Program-made: the position numbers and the translations under genes
Part shown: positions 36,101 through 47,948 of the stretch, one piece after another
Position numbering within the stretch: the stretch's first letter is position 1
How the letters are laid out: every line of letters starts with the position of its first letter
From: Dimorphilus gyrociliatus
Lineage: Eukaryota; Annelida; Polychaeta; Dinophilidae
DNA length: 64,000 nucleotides
Reading direction: 5' to 3'
NCBI GenBank assembly: GCA_904063045.1
Contig: CAJFCJ010000012.1
Span: 2,771,576 to 2,835,575 of the forward strand
Notes under the pieces: model-generated
Seen by the model: the letters and a program-made list of their open reading frames with translations, nothing else
Database searches by the model: none
What the model was told of the DNA's origin: nothing

Positions 36101-38389
36101 CAAAGGCTAATTAGTTGGAGAGAGTTGGAGAGTTTCCTTTTGGTATTAGAGATTCTTGGGATTTTTGCTTCATTTTCAGAGAAGGATCCATCCAACCAAA
36201 GTAAAGAGTCTTTTCTGATTAATTTCATATTGGATGCTACATAGAATCCCAATTGCATTAAACAGCAAATTTAGTAAAGACTAAAGATAAGATTTAAAAC
36301 ATGAAAGAAGATGTTGAAAAGATGAAAAGTCAAGTTAAAAATATTGAAGCTTATATCTGAGAAGATTATTAAGTACCAGAAAAAGCAGTATACTGAAATA
36401 GAGAAAAAATATTTGAAATTTGGAAAATTATAGACTAGAAGGGCTTTTGGCTTATGAACTATTAGTTCAAATATCATATATTTATGCTATATAATATTCT
36501 TTTTTTTAAATGTTTTTATTTCACTTTTTTCATATTTTTATCTTTTATAATTAAGTGCTTTTTATTATCATTTTCTTTTTATTTTATATGCTTTTCTTAA
36601 ATATTAATAAATGTAATTTCAAGGGTATGGGTTCACCCAAAAGGGATATTTTTTTGTACCCAGGTACAGTTTCATCCACTCCCGCATCAACTACCTCCAA
36701 AGTGTCTTTTGAATTTAATTGTTCCTGATGAGTCCTTGGTATTAAACACGAAGAGTGAACAATGTCTTCATCAACAGAAATGTTTGCTAAATCTTTCTTT
36801 GTAAATATTCGATTATCTTTAAGTGACAAATTGTAAATTCTCAAACCAGTTGATGAGGGAATCCTAATATAATTCCTCTTATATATTATGCTCATTAAAT
36901 ATAAATTATTTCTTATAAACTCCAATAAACTATCTTTTAAAAACCAGACAGTCATAATTCTAGAAGACAGCAGTAAAAAAGTCAAATGACTATATAAATG
37001 CTGAAGATTTCCACTTACTGTTAGTGTCGTATGTTTACATTGTTGTATTATTGTACACATTGAAAAAACCTGTATTTCACAGAAAATAGAAAAATTGATT
37101 GTAACAGATGGAGCACTGAAAACATACTGCTCAACATTCATTATTTTTCATTACTGGGTACTTGTTAACTAAATCTAATAGATTTAATTTAGATAAAACT
37201 TGCTATGTAGTAAGATTTTAACCTCATCACGGCAGGAAAGCACTAATTTTGCTCATTCGACTGGATTCTCATCTTTTTAAATTGGTTTGTATCCATAAAC
37301 AGTGATTTCCACTATCATTAAAACATATTGATTGTTAATTGAGATATGTAAATTAAGCAAACGGAAATGTCAAAAGGCAAATCAAAGGGACGAACATCCA
37401 GACTAAGAAGAAAGCATGTAAAGAAAACCAAAACTACATCAAAGAGTGATGACAAACAAGCCATGATACATTGAGATATATGATAAGGTAAAGCAACTGC
37501 TGGGCGATCAGGAAATCCTGAATGATAGCATGCTAAACCACAAGACTTATCAAAGAGGTTGGAGGTTGGGTAATATTGCAATGTGTGAGAGCCAGATGAA
37601 GTGCAAAGGGAAGGTACACATCATAATAGAAAAGTTTCACTCTTTGTTGGGGAGTGTCAAAACTGACATTTGGTGTTATGGTTCTTGCGTCGAATGTACG
37701 ATAGTATGAATCTTTTAGTGTGATATGAATGGTCTACGGTTCGCGATCTGTGGGCCATTGTTCTTGGTCGCGTACTGTGGTCGCGGACTGAGTGTTCTAG
37801 AATTCATCCCTTGAAACTTATCTATAAAAACATGTAACCCTAACCCAGACCCGAACCTTGTTTTAAGCACTTCATTGTTCCTAATCCCTAGTTTGGACCC
37901 ACCTAATTACACATGACTGTTGAATGGCACATAAGAAGTGTATTTATTAGTAAACAATAAGAACATTCTTCAGGATTACTTACCATTCTAAAGAATTGTC
38001 AATTGTTAGTGAAGATTAAAGATTTATCATTTTTAGAATTATTCATTCTGAAATACGGAAGGGTAATTCTTTAGAAACATTTCAGATTATGAAAGATAAA
38101 GCAATCAATCAATTGGTAAAGTAAAGTGAGTGAGAAAACATTGACAAGATATATTGCAAAAATATCAGTAAACACATAGCATTGTGTAGGACTGTATGTT
38201 GGCAATGCAACACATTCATTTAAAAGAATTTCAGGAATTTTCAAAGTTGCTTATTCTTAAAACTCTGGTTTGTAGACTTTATTTCATCAATAGTTTATAA
38301 TGAACACAAATAAAGACAATATATTGAAATGTTTGCATTAACACCGTGACTATTGTCAATTATCATTGTTATCATCGTGAAGAGAATTC
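36101..38389. other. Intergenic with one unexplained frame and a decayed MITE core
   Basis: A 185-codon minus-strand frame at 36584-37141 is long for such AT-rich DNA but carries no motif I can name. At about 37837-37900, GTAACCCTAACCC and CCTAATCCCTAG resemble the telomere-like core of the MITE family without readable ends. The less AT-rich patch at 37340-37640 has no intact frame. Confidence 0.35.
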
Positions 38390-39430
38390 TTAAATTTGTT
38401 TGTCCTTGACATAATTGTTAAAGATTAGTTTACATGTTAAAATATTTATGGAAATGAAGAGTTTTCTTTTTAAACAAGGAAAGATGTAAACATATATAAG
38501 ACTATTGAAAAAGCTGTTTGAAGATGCCAACCAAAATAGAATGAATTTTAAAGTAGGAAACTTTGTCTTGAAATTTGAAAAAAACATTGTTAGAATTAAA
38601 AATGTGCTAAATGGTATCCATAGGATATAGAAAGAGCAAGATGTCAAAATAACAAGTCTAATAACCCTTAAATTTCTCTTTCCTACAGTATTTCTTCCTG
38701 TTGACAATCTCTTCTTCAATAAACTCTGTCTTTTTAGACATAAAACAATTTTGAATGATGAGTAGAGTATTATTCCTGATGCAAAAACTGGTCCAGCTGC
38801 AACATTAATAATTGTATGTAGGTTTAAATCTATTGGCTGACAACAGATCAGTTCACTTTCAAGAAAAGTATACTGTTCCAATCCAAGACTTTTTATTAGA
38901 GGTAAAGAGCTAAAGGTATAAAAGAACAACCAGAAAAAGCAAACTGCAAATTTAACTCTTTTGTAGGTAATAATGTTTTTATATCTGAGAAAATTAACAA
39001 GTTTAGTAAATAAATAAAGCAAATTGAATTTTGAAAATACCATACTTGAAACAATTTACCTGTTTGGATTTGTTACTGCAATGTAACGGTCAACTGTTGT
39101 TAGAGCTATTATCCATAGAGATATCATAGCACTTGAGGTGAATATCACCCCAAAAATTTCACAGTATACATATCCATACGTAAATTTACCAAGAATTGAT
39201 GTCACAAATGATGTTGGTATAAAACAAATATTAAATATACAATCAACTATTGACATATTTATTAGAAGAACTTTTGATGTTGGTGGTATTTGTTTGATGT
39301 TTGAAAGGAACATCAATGCAGATAATGTTGATAAAATTGCCAAAAATACTGGAATTCCAATTATAATTGACCTTTCCGGATTTAAAATAGGGTGTTGAAG
39401 AGTGAAATTGAACAATTTATCATCGTCCAT
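38390..39430 (-). CDS. Rhodopsin-type GPCR, two exons
   Basis: Exon 1 (39060-39430) and exon 2 (38390-38984) flank a canonical 74-base intron (38985-39059), placed exactly. The spliced frame gives a 7TM protein of about 320 residues. The N-terminus has an NFT glycosylation site, helix 2 reads NMSIVDC, and helix 3 ends TTVDRYIAV, a normal DRY motif with the intron just downstream. The third loop is basic (LKKRLSTGRNTVGKRNLR), helix 6 is SFYILWIPF, and helix 7 reads SNSFFNSLIYVYI, with FNSLIY in place of NPxxY. Length and motifs fit class A receptors. Ligand class unknown; no retinal lysine is evident in helix 7, which argues against an opsin. Confidence 0.85.
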
Positions 39431-39759
39431 AACTGTTTAAAACATGACTTAAATTAAAAGATATAGCTAAATATCAAACATCTTCCTACCTTGACAATGT
39501 GAGAGTGAATAATTAAAATGGCTGACAATCTTTACTATAAACACCTTGTAGAGAACAAAGAGAGGACAAATGAGAAGAGTGACTAATTTATTAAAATTAC
39601 CATATATAATATCTATACTCTAATCTCAATGAAAACTGACTGCAAAAGCGTTTGATCGTTCTCTCTGTCTCTCTCTTCCAACTGTGAAAATATTGCAGTA
39701 CTTGTATTGTTAAAAGAGTCTATTACTAAAACCGATTTAATGTGTTTATCTTCTTGTCA

Positions 39760-40760
39760 AAAGAACATTAAAAATCCAATTATAGATTAAAGGTTAAATG
39801 TTGAACATTGTTTATTCAAGTTTTTTTCTTTTAGAACGAATTCATTCATAAGTTATTCACTCTTTTATTTGACAAGAAAAAAAAAATTAAAAGCTAATCT
39901 ATAAAGTTCATTAATAATGAATTCATTCATTTCAGAGAAAAACTCTAAATACCAATATTGACCTGCTTTTATGTTTGCTTTGTCCTAAAACTATTTCTGT
40001 TTGTCAATTTCTGTTTTAGATATAACTACAAGTGCAAAAATAGACTTTTTCTTTCTTTCGTTTTAGATATACTACTATGTCTTAGTGAAGTCTGTCAATA
40101 TTTGTTATAAATTTTTGGAAGTTGTTTTTTGAGTAATACTTCATCTATTAATCAATTAAACAAGTTTATTGAAGTAATATCGATGTAATCAATTACATCA
40201 GATAATATAATATCTAATAGGCCTAATCTTATAGAAATTTTGCTATTTAACTAGTCGATTAGCAAATGAATACTTCGTATTGGATAGAGTAGTGTACTGC
40301 TTAGTCACTATGTGCATTTGCAAGTTACAACAGTGTTGCTTCAACTGGAACCTTTGAACAAAATGTTTAATTTAAATGATTTATAAGCTGTAAATCACCT
40401 TAGCAGGGTTAATTGAATTATAAATTTGCAATAACTCATCTATAAACAAAGTTGAACCCTAACCCTTTAGAATGACTAATTGAAATAAAATTTAGTCAAA
40501 TCCTATTGAGTTTTCTCTCATAAGTTTATTAGTCAAATTGTCAAAGATTGTGATTGTAAGCTAGTTTAAGGATAAAATATAACAAAAGTTGTATTTTGTT
40601 TCAACATTCTCTAAACATGTGTTTTTTCTTCATATTTCTATAGTAGTGACACCTGTAGGAGAATGAAACATAATAATATAAATGCTTAATCTTTTACTGT
40701 GTATTAGACTCTTTGTAGAAGAGTACTAATAGAAGTTTTTTTACAGTTTTGGGAGAAAAT
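39760..40760. repeat. Diverged duplicated block, partner of 52440-53200
   Basis: Collinear matches with 52440-53200: ACCAATATTGACCT, GCAAAAATAGACTTTTTCTT and GACACCTGTAGGAGAAT occur in the same order and orientation, separated by diverged or missing segments. The block in the partner copy forms the 3' flank of the DEG/ENaC gene. Confidence 0.75.
40306..40375. repeat. Partial copy of the 33205/57388 dispersed repeat
   Basis: GCATTTGCAAGTTACAACAG and the following ACCTTTGAACAAAATGTTTAA match the start of the repeat; the rest is absent. Confidence 0.55.
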
Positions 40761-40771
40761 GTCCAAGTACA

Positions 40772-40850
40772 TTTATGGTGTTTCTATGTTAAATGAAGAA
40801 TTTGGTAAATTTTTAACTTTTAGTACTGTTGCTGCAAGATATTGCCGTAA
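40772..40850 (-). pseudogene. DEG/ENaC channel pseudogene fragment
   Basis: On the minus strand, QYLAATVLKVKN (about 40808-40845) matches the extracellular exon of the DEG/ENaC gene (DYLAATVLKVKN at 53820-53855). It is followed almost at once by a sequence matching the last codons (ending TP and stop at 40772-40774). Several hundred bases of the intact gene between these points are missing. Its 3' flank matches that of the intact gene, so this is the remnant of a duplicated gene with an internal deletion. It lies just downstream of receptor gene 3. Confidence 0.7.
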
Positions 40851-40971
40851 TCCTAGAATTGATTTAATATGTTTCTTCGCCCTTCCTAATTCAATTTCTT
40901 TATGAATGTTTTATTTTGTTAAATAAACAAGTTAAATTATAGATAAAGAAACAATAAGGTTTCATTAAGGT

Positions 40972-43900
40972 TTATTTTGACAAATCTTTGAATCTAACTG
41001 CTGCATTTTGTTGGATTTTCTTTTTAATAAAATTACCCAAAGCATGCAAGTCATTTTCCTTGGCTAACCCAATTGTAGAAATCATATTACTCATATCGAG
41101 TATCTGTACTTTCACTACCATCTTGCTTTTCTGGATAAATGAATGAAAGAAGAGCTAGTGGCTTGAACAGTTAAGAAGAATCAATGTTTTTTAAACCTTG
41201 ACTAATATTTCATTGAATAATAAATGTCCATTAAACGTATAAGCATTGCAATGAATCTGGTTGAGAATATATGTTGTATGTAGAGTCACATGATATATAT
41301 TGATTATTGTCAAAGTCTCCAAATGGTATAAATGATTTGCAATAGTTTCTTTACTAGAGATCCTGGTAAGAATCTCTTTTATAACATTATTAATCATAGT
41401 TAAATCTAAGAAATGTTCTTTTTGTTTTTTTTTTTAATTGATTAACAAAACAATCATACTAAACCTTTTAATTTCAAATCTCTTTCAATGTTTACAATCA
41501 TTTGTTGTCTTGAAAGGAAGAGAGACAATAACATTTATATAAGAAATTAGAATACTAATTTCTTTTTACCTTTTCAACTGTAATTCCTTATTTCTTTTAT
41601 CAATGAGAATTTTTAGTTCAACATATGAATAGATTAATGGGTTAACAATTGCTCTTAATGGCATTAAAACAATAACAATGAAAGGGAAAATAGCATTATT
41701 AACTGCAGTTCTGCCAGATGCTGATATAAATCCTTGAGTTTGTGTGTGAGAGAGAGAGAGAGAGAGTGAGAAATTACAGTGATGAGTTGATTTCTTGACT
41801 CTTTTTACTTACCTAAAATAGAGATTGGGAGCCAGAATGAAATGTTTAGTACCGCAATTATTGTACTTTTTTTCAAAGCTTGCAATTTATTTATTTGGGA
41901 ATTTTTTTTTAAAGCATTTCGTCTTAATGATTTGACAATAAGAAGATAAAGGATTGCAACAAAGACACTTGATAAAAATGTTAAAATTCCATATAGAAAG
42001 AAGGAAATAAACCATCCTTCGTATTTTTCGTTAGTTAAATGTAATGAAAAGCAAATTGGAGATCTTGAATTGAAATTCTTTTTATGAGTGAAAAAGAAGA
42101 AGAATTAGAGAGAGAGAGAAAAAGAAGTATTTCAATTTACTTTGAAGAAAACAAGTGTACTGGCTAATAATAAAATTATTATAAAATTCACAATAATATT
42201 GAAAATTTGGTATGGAAAATCTCTTTTCCATAAATAAACAATCGACAAATATCGATCTACAGTAATAAACGCAATAGAAAGTGATGACCCTAAACAGGAA
42301 TATCCGGCAATTACTCCAGATATTAGACACGGAATACTTTTCCTCCATACTATATCATTATCTTCAAAATTGCCTCTATAAATTCCATCTACAGTACCAA
42401 TTACCAAAAGGTAAAAACTGAATAATAAATCAGAAAATGCTAAGTTTATATAAAATATATGAATTGATTTTGTATAATTGATAATTTTTAAAATGATACT
42501 TAAAATATTTGTAATTAAGATAATAACAATGAAAAACCAGATTATAATTTGCATAAATTTTGAAGGAATTAAATCTGAACAGGTGTTAAAACTTTCATCT
42601 AATTTTGTCTTTGATAGACATTTTTGTAATTTTTTGCAATATTTCTGAGCTAGACAACAAATTTGAAAATTTTCAGTAAATATAATTTCAATATTTTTTA
42701 AATCTTTGACAAAAGAGAAATATTCTAGAAATGGTAATTTTGAATTTGTGAAATCAATTTCAAATAAATTATCTAATCCTTTGAAAGAAAATTCTTGTAA
42801 TTCAATAATTTTTGAACTAATTAATGAAAGATATTCAAGTGATTTTAAATTTTTAAATGATAAATTTTCAATAGATTTAAAAGTGTTGTATGAAAGATCT
42901 AAAACTTTTAATGATGGAATGAGAAGAATATTTGAATTTAAATATTTTAAAAAGTTTCTTTTCAATATTAAAACTTGTAATTTTTTCATATTTGAAAAAT
43001 AATTTGAATTATTAGAAAACAATAATTCAGTTGAAGATAAATCTAATTTAATTAAATTTGGAAATTTTTTATATTCAAACATTGATTGGATAGTTTTTGA
43101 AAATGAAATATTCAAAAAATTAATATTCAATTCATTCAAATTTCTGAAATTTTTTAATAGATTTCTTGAATATAGTATTGTCAGATATTTTACAATTATT
43201 GATGAATTTCCTTGAATTTCTATACTACTTTTGGTATTATTAATAAAATTGCAATAACTGTGAAATCTTGTTTGGCAACTGCAAAATTCAGGACATTGGA
43301 ATTGTTTATTGCAGTAAAGTTCATCTGTTCCATTTAAACAGTCAATAATACCATTACAAACTTTACTGTTGTTTAAGAATGTTGAATCTTCAATACATTT
43401 GAAATAGCCAATTGCTTTAAAATTCTCTGAAAATGGGAAAAATATGCAAGTCTTTCAGATTATAACTGTAAAATACCGCAGTTTTCTTCATCATCACTAT
43501 TTGGACAGTGTGCTATGCCGTCGCAGACCTTTTTCAATGGTATACAATAGTAGGAAAAGGAACACCGAAATGATCCTTCAATACACAACATTGATTGACA
43601 ATTTGATAAATCGAAATATGGAAATTGCGGTTTTGTTATCAATTTTCCCAAACTATTGTACTTTAGATGGCATTTTGTTGTTGTAATATCATTTGAAGGA
43701 CCATTGTTTCTCCAATTCAACATTTGGCAGCCACTGTCTATAGAACAAAAATACCATTCTATTATTTAAAATCTGTAGACAAATTTTTCATTCCAAAAAT
43801 CTACCCGAATTGTATGACAACTTTTCACGAAATTTTTTCAAACATTCACTATGGCTTTCATCTTTGCCATCTTTACAATCAATTCTATTGTCACATACAT

Positions 43901-46900
43901 TTCCAATATTTATGCATTCATTGGAACAATAGAATTGAGAAGAATTGCATTCCTCTTTTAGGAAAGAAGTTGGATAGTTAGTCTTACATTCAATCTTTCC
44001 TGTTTATATTACCCGATTTACATATTTCATCTGATCCGTCTACACAGTGTTTCTCTCCATCGCATTTTAAAGAAGCTTTTATACATTCGCCACTTATACA
44101 TCTAAAATATTCAAATATTCTAAACAATTATAAAGCATCAATCAAAATTTTTAAAATTTTACTGTATCTGTCCAGTTTTACAGTTGCCATATTCTGCAAA
44201 AAAGAAAAATCCTCTTTTTGATGTTTTTTTTCAACGTGTTCATTGATATAATCATGTTTTAGTTTTACCACAATTTTCTTCATCATAATTATTTGAACAA
44301 TGATTTATATGATCGCAAACGAATTTTAATTGAATTTTTTCATTGCTTGAACAGTAGAAATATTGAAAAGAATTATCGCAATGTTTCTCATCCTCTCCAG
44401 ATGGACAATTCAAAATTCCATCACATTGAAAAATAGGATTTATGCATATAATATCTTCTTTACAAAGATACATAGGTTCTAAACAAGAAAATTCTCTATA
44501 AACTGGTGAAAAAAAATTTTCAATATCAAATTCATTTCTATCATTAGAAATATCTATATTTAAAAAACAAAAAAAAGAGGCAAAGACATTTTTATTATCT
44601 TCAATTCCATGAATATTTGCTCTTCTTACTCAGAAATGATTGGCAGATTGCATATTTATATAACTTAAAAGAACAATCAACTTTTGAAAATTCATCATAT
44701 GACAAAGAATTACATTTTCCAAATTCTTTAGAATTCTTTTCAGCACCTCCATAGTTTTCGAAACACATATTTTTGCTACTAGTCCTCTTATGATCAGGAA
44801 TATAATAAAATCTTCCAAAGGATTTGTCATAGGTAATTTCTAAAATATCTTTCATAATGAAGAACTGTCTTGAAATTGGTACAGAAACTTCCAAAGGAAC
44901 ATTTCCGGAGAGAAATATTTTTCGATTTCCATTAATCAACACCCTTTCAGATGTTTCTAAAAATGAAGAGAAAGACAGAGAGAGTTTTTATGGAAATTGA
45001 AGAAAAAATCTTTACAAAACCAAATGGAACTTTTTCAGGAATATATTCATCATCTTTCAATGCTTCAGAATTGATTTTATGAACCAAATTCATTAGGAAA
45101 ACACTGTCATCCATTGTTGAAAAAGATAATAAGTTTGCCCCAATATCTTTGCATTTTTCTTTCATCTCTTCCAAAGACACTTTTCCTTTCTCATTGTTGA
45201 TAATATAATAGCATTTACCTTTAAAAATGAAGGCTTCTTTGTTAGGACAACCTGTGATTTATTTTCACCAAAAATTATCTCTATGAGGTGAACAGAGCAG
45301 GACAGAGTGAGAAAAAGAGAGGAAGGAAGCACCTACTAAATGTCTTAATATTTGAACAACTGAGATAAGCATATGGTAAAGCAGCTAGCTTTGTAAAGAA
45401 GAATTTCTTTTTCATATTTGAATATCCATTTCTACAGCCTCTCACATTGTTAACAAATTGACAATCAACTATAAAAGGAGTCGTATGTTTTAAATATTTG
45501 GTCATCAAATATTTTACAGTTCCATACATAAATCCAAAATAATTACAAAACATCTATTTCACACCCAAAATAGGTTTATATTGAGACAAGATTGAAATTG
45601 AAATACTTTTGAATTAGATTATTGAGAAAATGTTTAAAAATTACTTTAACAACTCTCTGAGTAAAACCCCAAGTAAAAACGTATTCACCACTAGAACCAA
45701 ATTTTAAAATTCCTTCTGCAAAATCTATTCCAGTAGTATTATAATAGAAATCTATTTCACCTTGAAGAAAATAATTGTTTTTTCTCTCTAATTATAATCA
45801 TAAAGTAGTTTTAATTGATTTTCACAAAAAAATTGACATTTAATTGATGTTACTGTAGTAAGTTTTTTCATCTTTTATACAATAAACATTAATACAAAAG
45901 AAATCTGTCTCGTATTCAATTCTATCTGGTTTATAGATAAAACCATTGTTCTCTTGATGATAGTACAAAATTCCATTAAAATTTATTGAATGACCTCCTC
46001 TTGAACAAGACACTAAGTACATCTTGTACAAATTGAAATCTTTATAAACGCAACGATTTTTTACCACGCTCTTCAATTTTTCGAAATAATCTGTTTATTA
46101 AAAATGGTGTGTTGTTTTTGTTATTGTTAATATTACATTATTATCAAAAGAAGAGAAACACACCTTCATTTGACACTTTTGGATAGAGGAGAGGCATAGG
46201 ACCAAAACTTTCACTATGAGGTAACATTCTGAAATATTTACCAAAATTTTCATCAATGTCCAATTTAAGATCTGTTCATTTCAAAAAGTGTCAAGAATGA
46301 TGATTAATTTATAAAAACAGACTCAAATTTACCAAAGAAATAATCAGAATATACAGAAATTCTAGTACAATGAATATTTGTTAAATTTTCAATACTAACT
46401 TTTCCAGTGCTTGTTATTAAATAGGCAAAATTTGAAAAAGAGACATTTTTAAATAATTCCATTACTAATAGAAATTTTATTTTCATTTTTCTAAGATCAT
46501 TATCATAAAAATTACAATAATCTTTATTTTTAGGGCAATTCCACATAAATCTCTTCTTTTTGAAACACAAATGAAAAGATTGTTTCTTATGTCTGATGTA
46601 ACCAATGAATTTTCTATGGCCAAAATTTGCTTGATAAGATACATAAGAATCTGTTCAATAGTAATGGTATAAAACATTGATAGTAAGGTTAAGGTCATCT
46701 ATGTAAAAACAAACAAACACGGAATATTTATACTATAGCATCTCAAACAATAAACAAAATTATCATTTTTCCCAGCATTTTCTTTTGAACAGTTGTTGAA
46801 CAATCTAAAAATTTTTGAATGTTTAGGAAATTAGAGAAATCTTCAAAATTCTACTCACAAATACAATTTTCATTAATGCATTTCATATCAATTTTACTAA

Positions 46901-47376
46901 TATCTATAAATAAAAAATATGAATCAGTAAAACTGTTTTCTATAACAAAAGAAAAGATTCTTTTTTACCATTTTGTTTTTTATTACATGTAAATAAATTT
47001 GAATTTAAGTCATCAAAACCCAATTCAACACAAATTTTGGTATGAAAATTTTTATAATTTATAAAGTGATTTTTATTATAAATAAGATTAAATACTTCTT
47101 CAGAGTTTTTCATTTTAATTTTTATATCTAAATAACCTTCAATAAAACTATACCTTGAAGATAATCCACTAATATTGAATGTAACATTTCTATTACCAAA
47201 GAGTTGAAAACTGCTGTTGTTTTTTTTTGTGATAAAAAAAAATAACTTAGAAAAGTTGGATTATTCTTTTTCCTTTATATTTACCTTGACCTACATTTAT
47301 CAGCTTTAATTGCAGAGTCTATTAAACTTTTAATTATTAGTATAGTATTTATTATTCTTATAGTTTTTAAAAACAT
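40972..47376 (-). CDS. Receptor gene 3: SRCR/CTLD/LDLa/LRR 7TM receptor with kinase-like tail
   Basis: Met at 47376 begins a hydrophobic leader ([11 protein letters not shown]). Extracellular exons follow (about 47000-47225, 46304-46698, 45840-46076) and an SRCR-like exon near 45300-45700 ([12 protein letters not shown]). The C-type-lectin-like domain is the clearest of the three genes: [30 protein letters not shown] (44950-45220) and CFENYGG, KYAICQ (44601-44942). About six LDLa repeats lie between 44473 and 43320. LRRs and helices 1-4 are in 42132-43430 (DRY present), helices 5-6 in 41815-42080, and helix 7 near 41700 with NPLIY. The tail has a 44-base exon, a 209-base exon (41197-41405; FNEILV near its end) and a last exon with [10 protein letters not shown] and [13 protein letters not shown], stop 40972-40974. 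Several 5' exon borders are approximate. Confidence 0.75.
41747..41770. repeat. GA microsatellite in an intron
   Basis: (GA)n run in the intron between the helix 5-6 exon and the helix 7 exon of receptor gene 3. Confidence 0.85.
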
Positions 47377-47619
47377 GGTACTGATTTTAAAATCAATTTT
47401 TTTGTTTATTTATATTAAAATTAACATTTCAATTGATCTTTGTAAAAAAGAAATTTAATACCAATTTTAAAAATATCTACGTTAAATCTAAAAGGTCACA
47501 TGATCATTAGAAGAATCAAATATTGAGTATTTCTTTTTCATTATTAAAATAAATTAATTTAATTTAGTTGTTTGTATTTTTTATATCTTTTATTAACAAT
47601 TAATAAAAAGGAGTATGAG

Positions 47620-47930
47620 AAAATACATTCTATTTTTTCGCATTTTAATTCTTCTCTAATGAGATGTTTTCTCCTAATTCTAATTAATATAGGTTTCTTT
47701 TAAATATTTTTAGTTCTATAAAAACTGAAAAGCCATTTTGACAAATAATTTATATATCTTAAACTAAAAATATATTATCCACAAAACAATGTTATTAGAC
47801 TGTAACAGACGCCACTATCGATTTAGCAAAAGAACATTGACACTTGTCAAAAAACTTTTACATAACATTGCATGTGAAAAAACAGTCTTTAATATTGAAG
47901 AATAGTCGATAAATCTGAAATCTGAAATGA
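47620..47930 (-). repeat. Dispersed repeat, inverted relative to 55360-55640
   Basis: The reverse complement matches 55360-55640 in order: TTCTTTTG-CAAATCG, AGTGGCG-CTGTTA, GGATAATATATTTTTAG and GGAGAAAACATCTCATTAG. A third, weaker relative is at 51650-51790. It lies directly upstream of receptor gene 3, while its partner lies upstream of the DEG/ENaC gene in the other orientation. Nature unknown. Confidence 0.6.
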
Positions 47931-47948
47931 TTACCTTTCAAGTAAACA

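Noticed and set aside
36584-37141. 185-codon minus-strand frame; its beginning (INFSIFCEIQVF) resembles the last strand of a discoidin domain
   Set aside because: The similarity covers only about a dozen residues, nothing upstream continues the domain, and the remaining frame has no motif; not called as a gene.
38390-39430. Opsin identity for the two-exon GPCR
   Set aside because: DRY is present but no helix-7 lysine in the retinal-binding position is visible.
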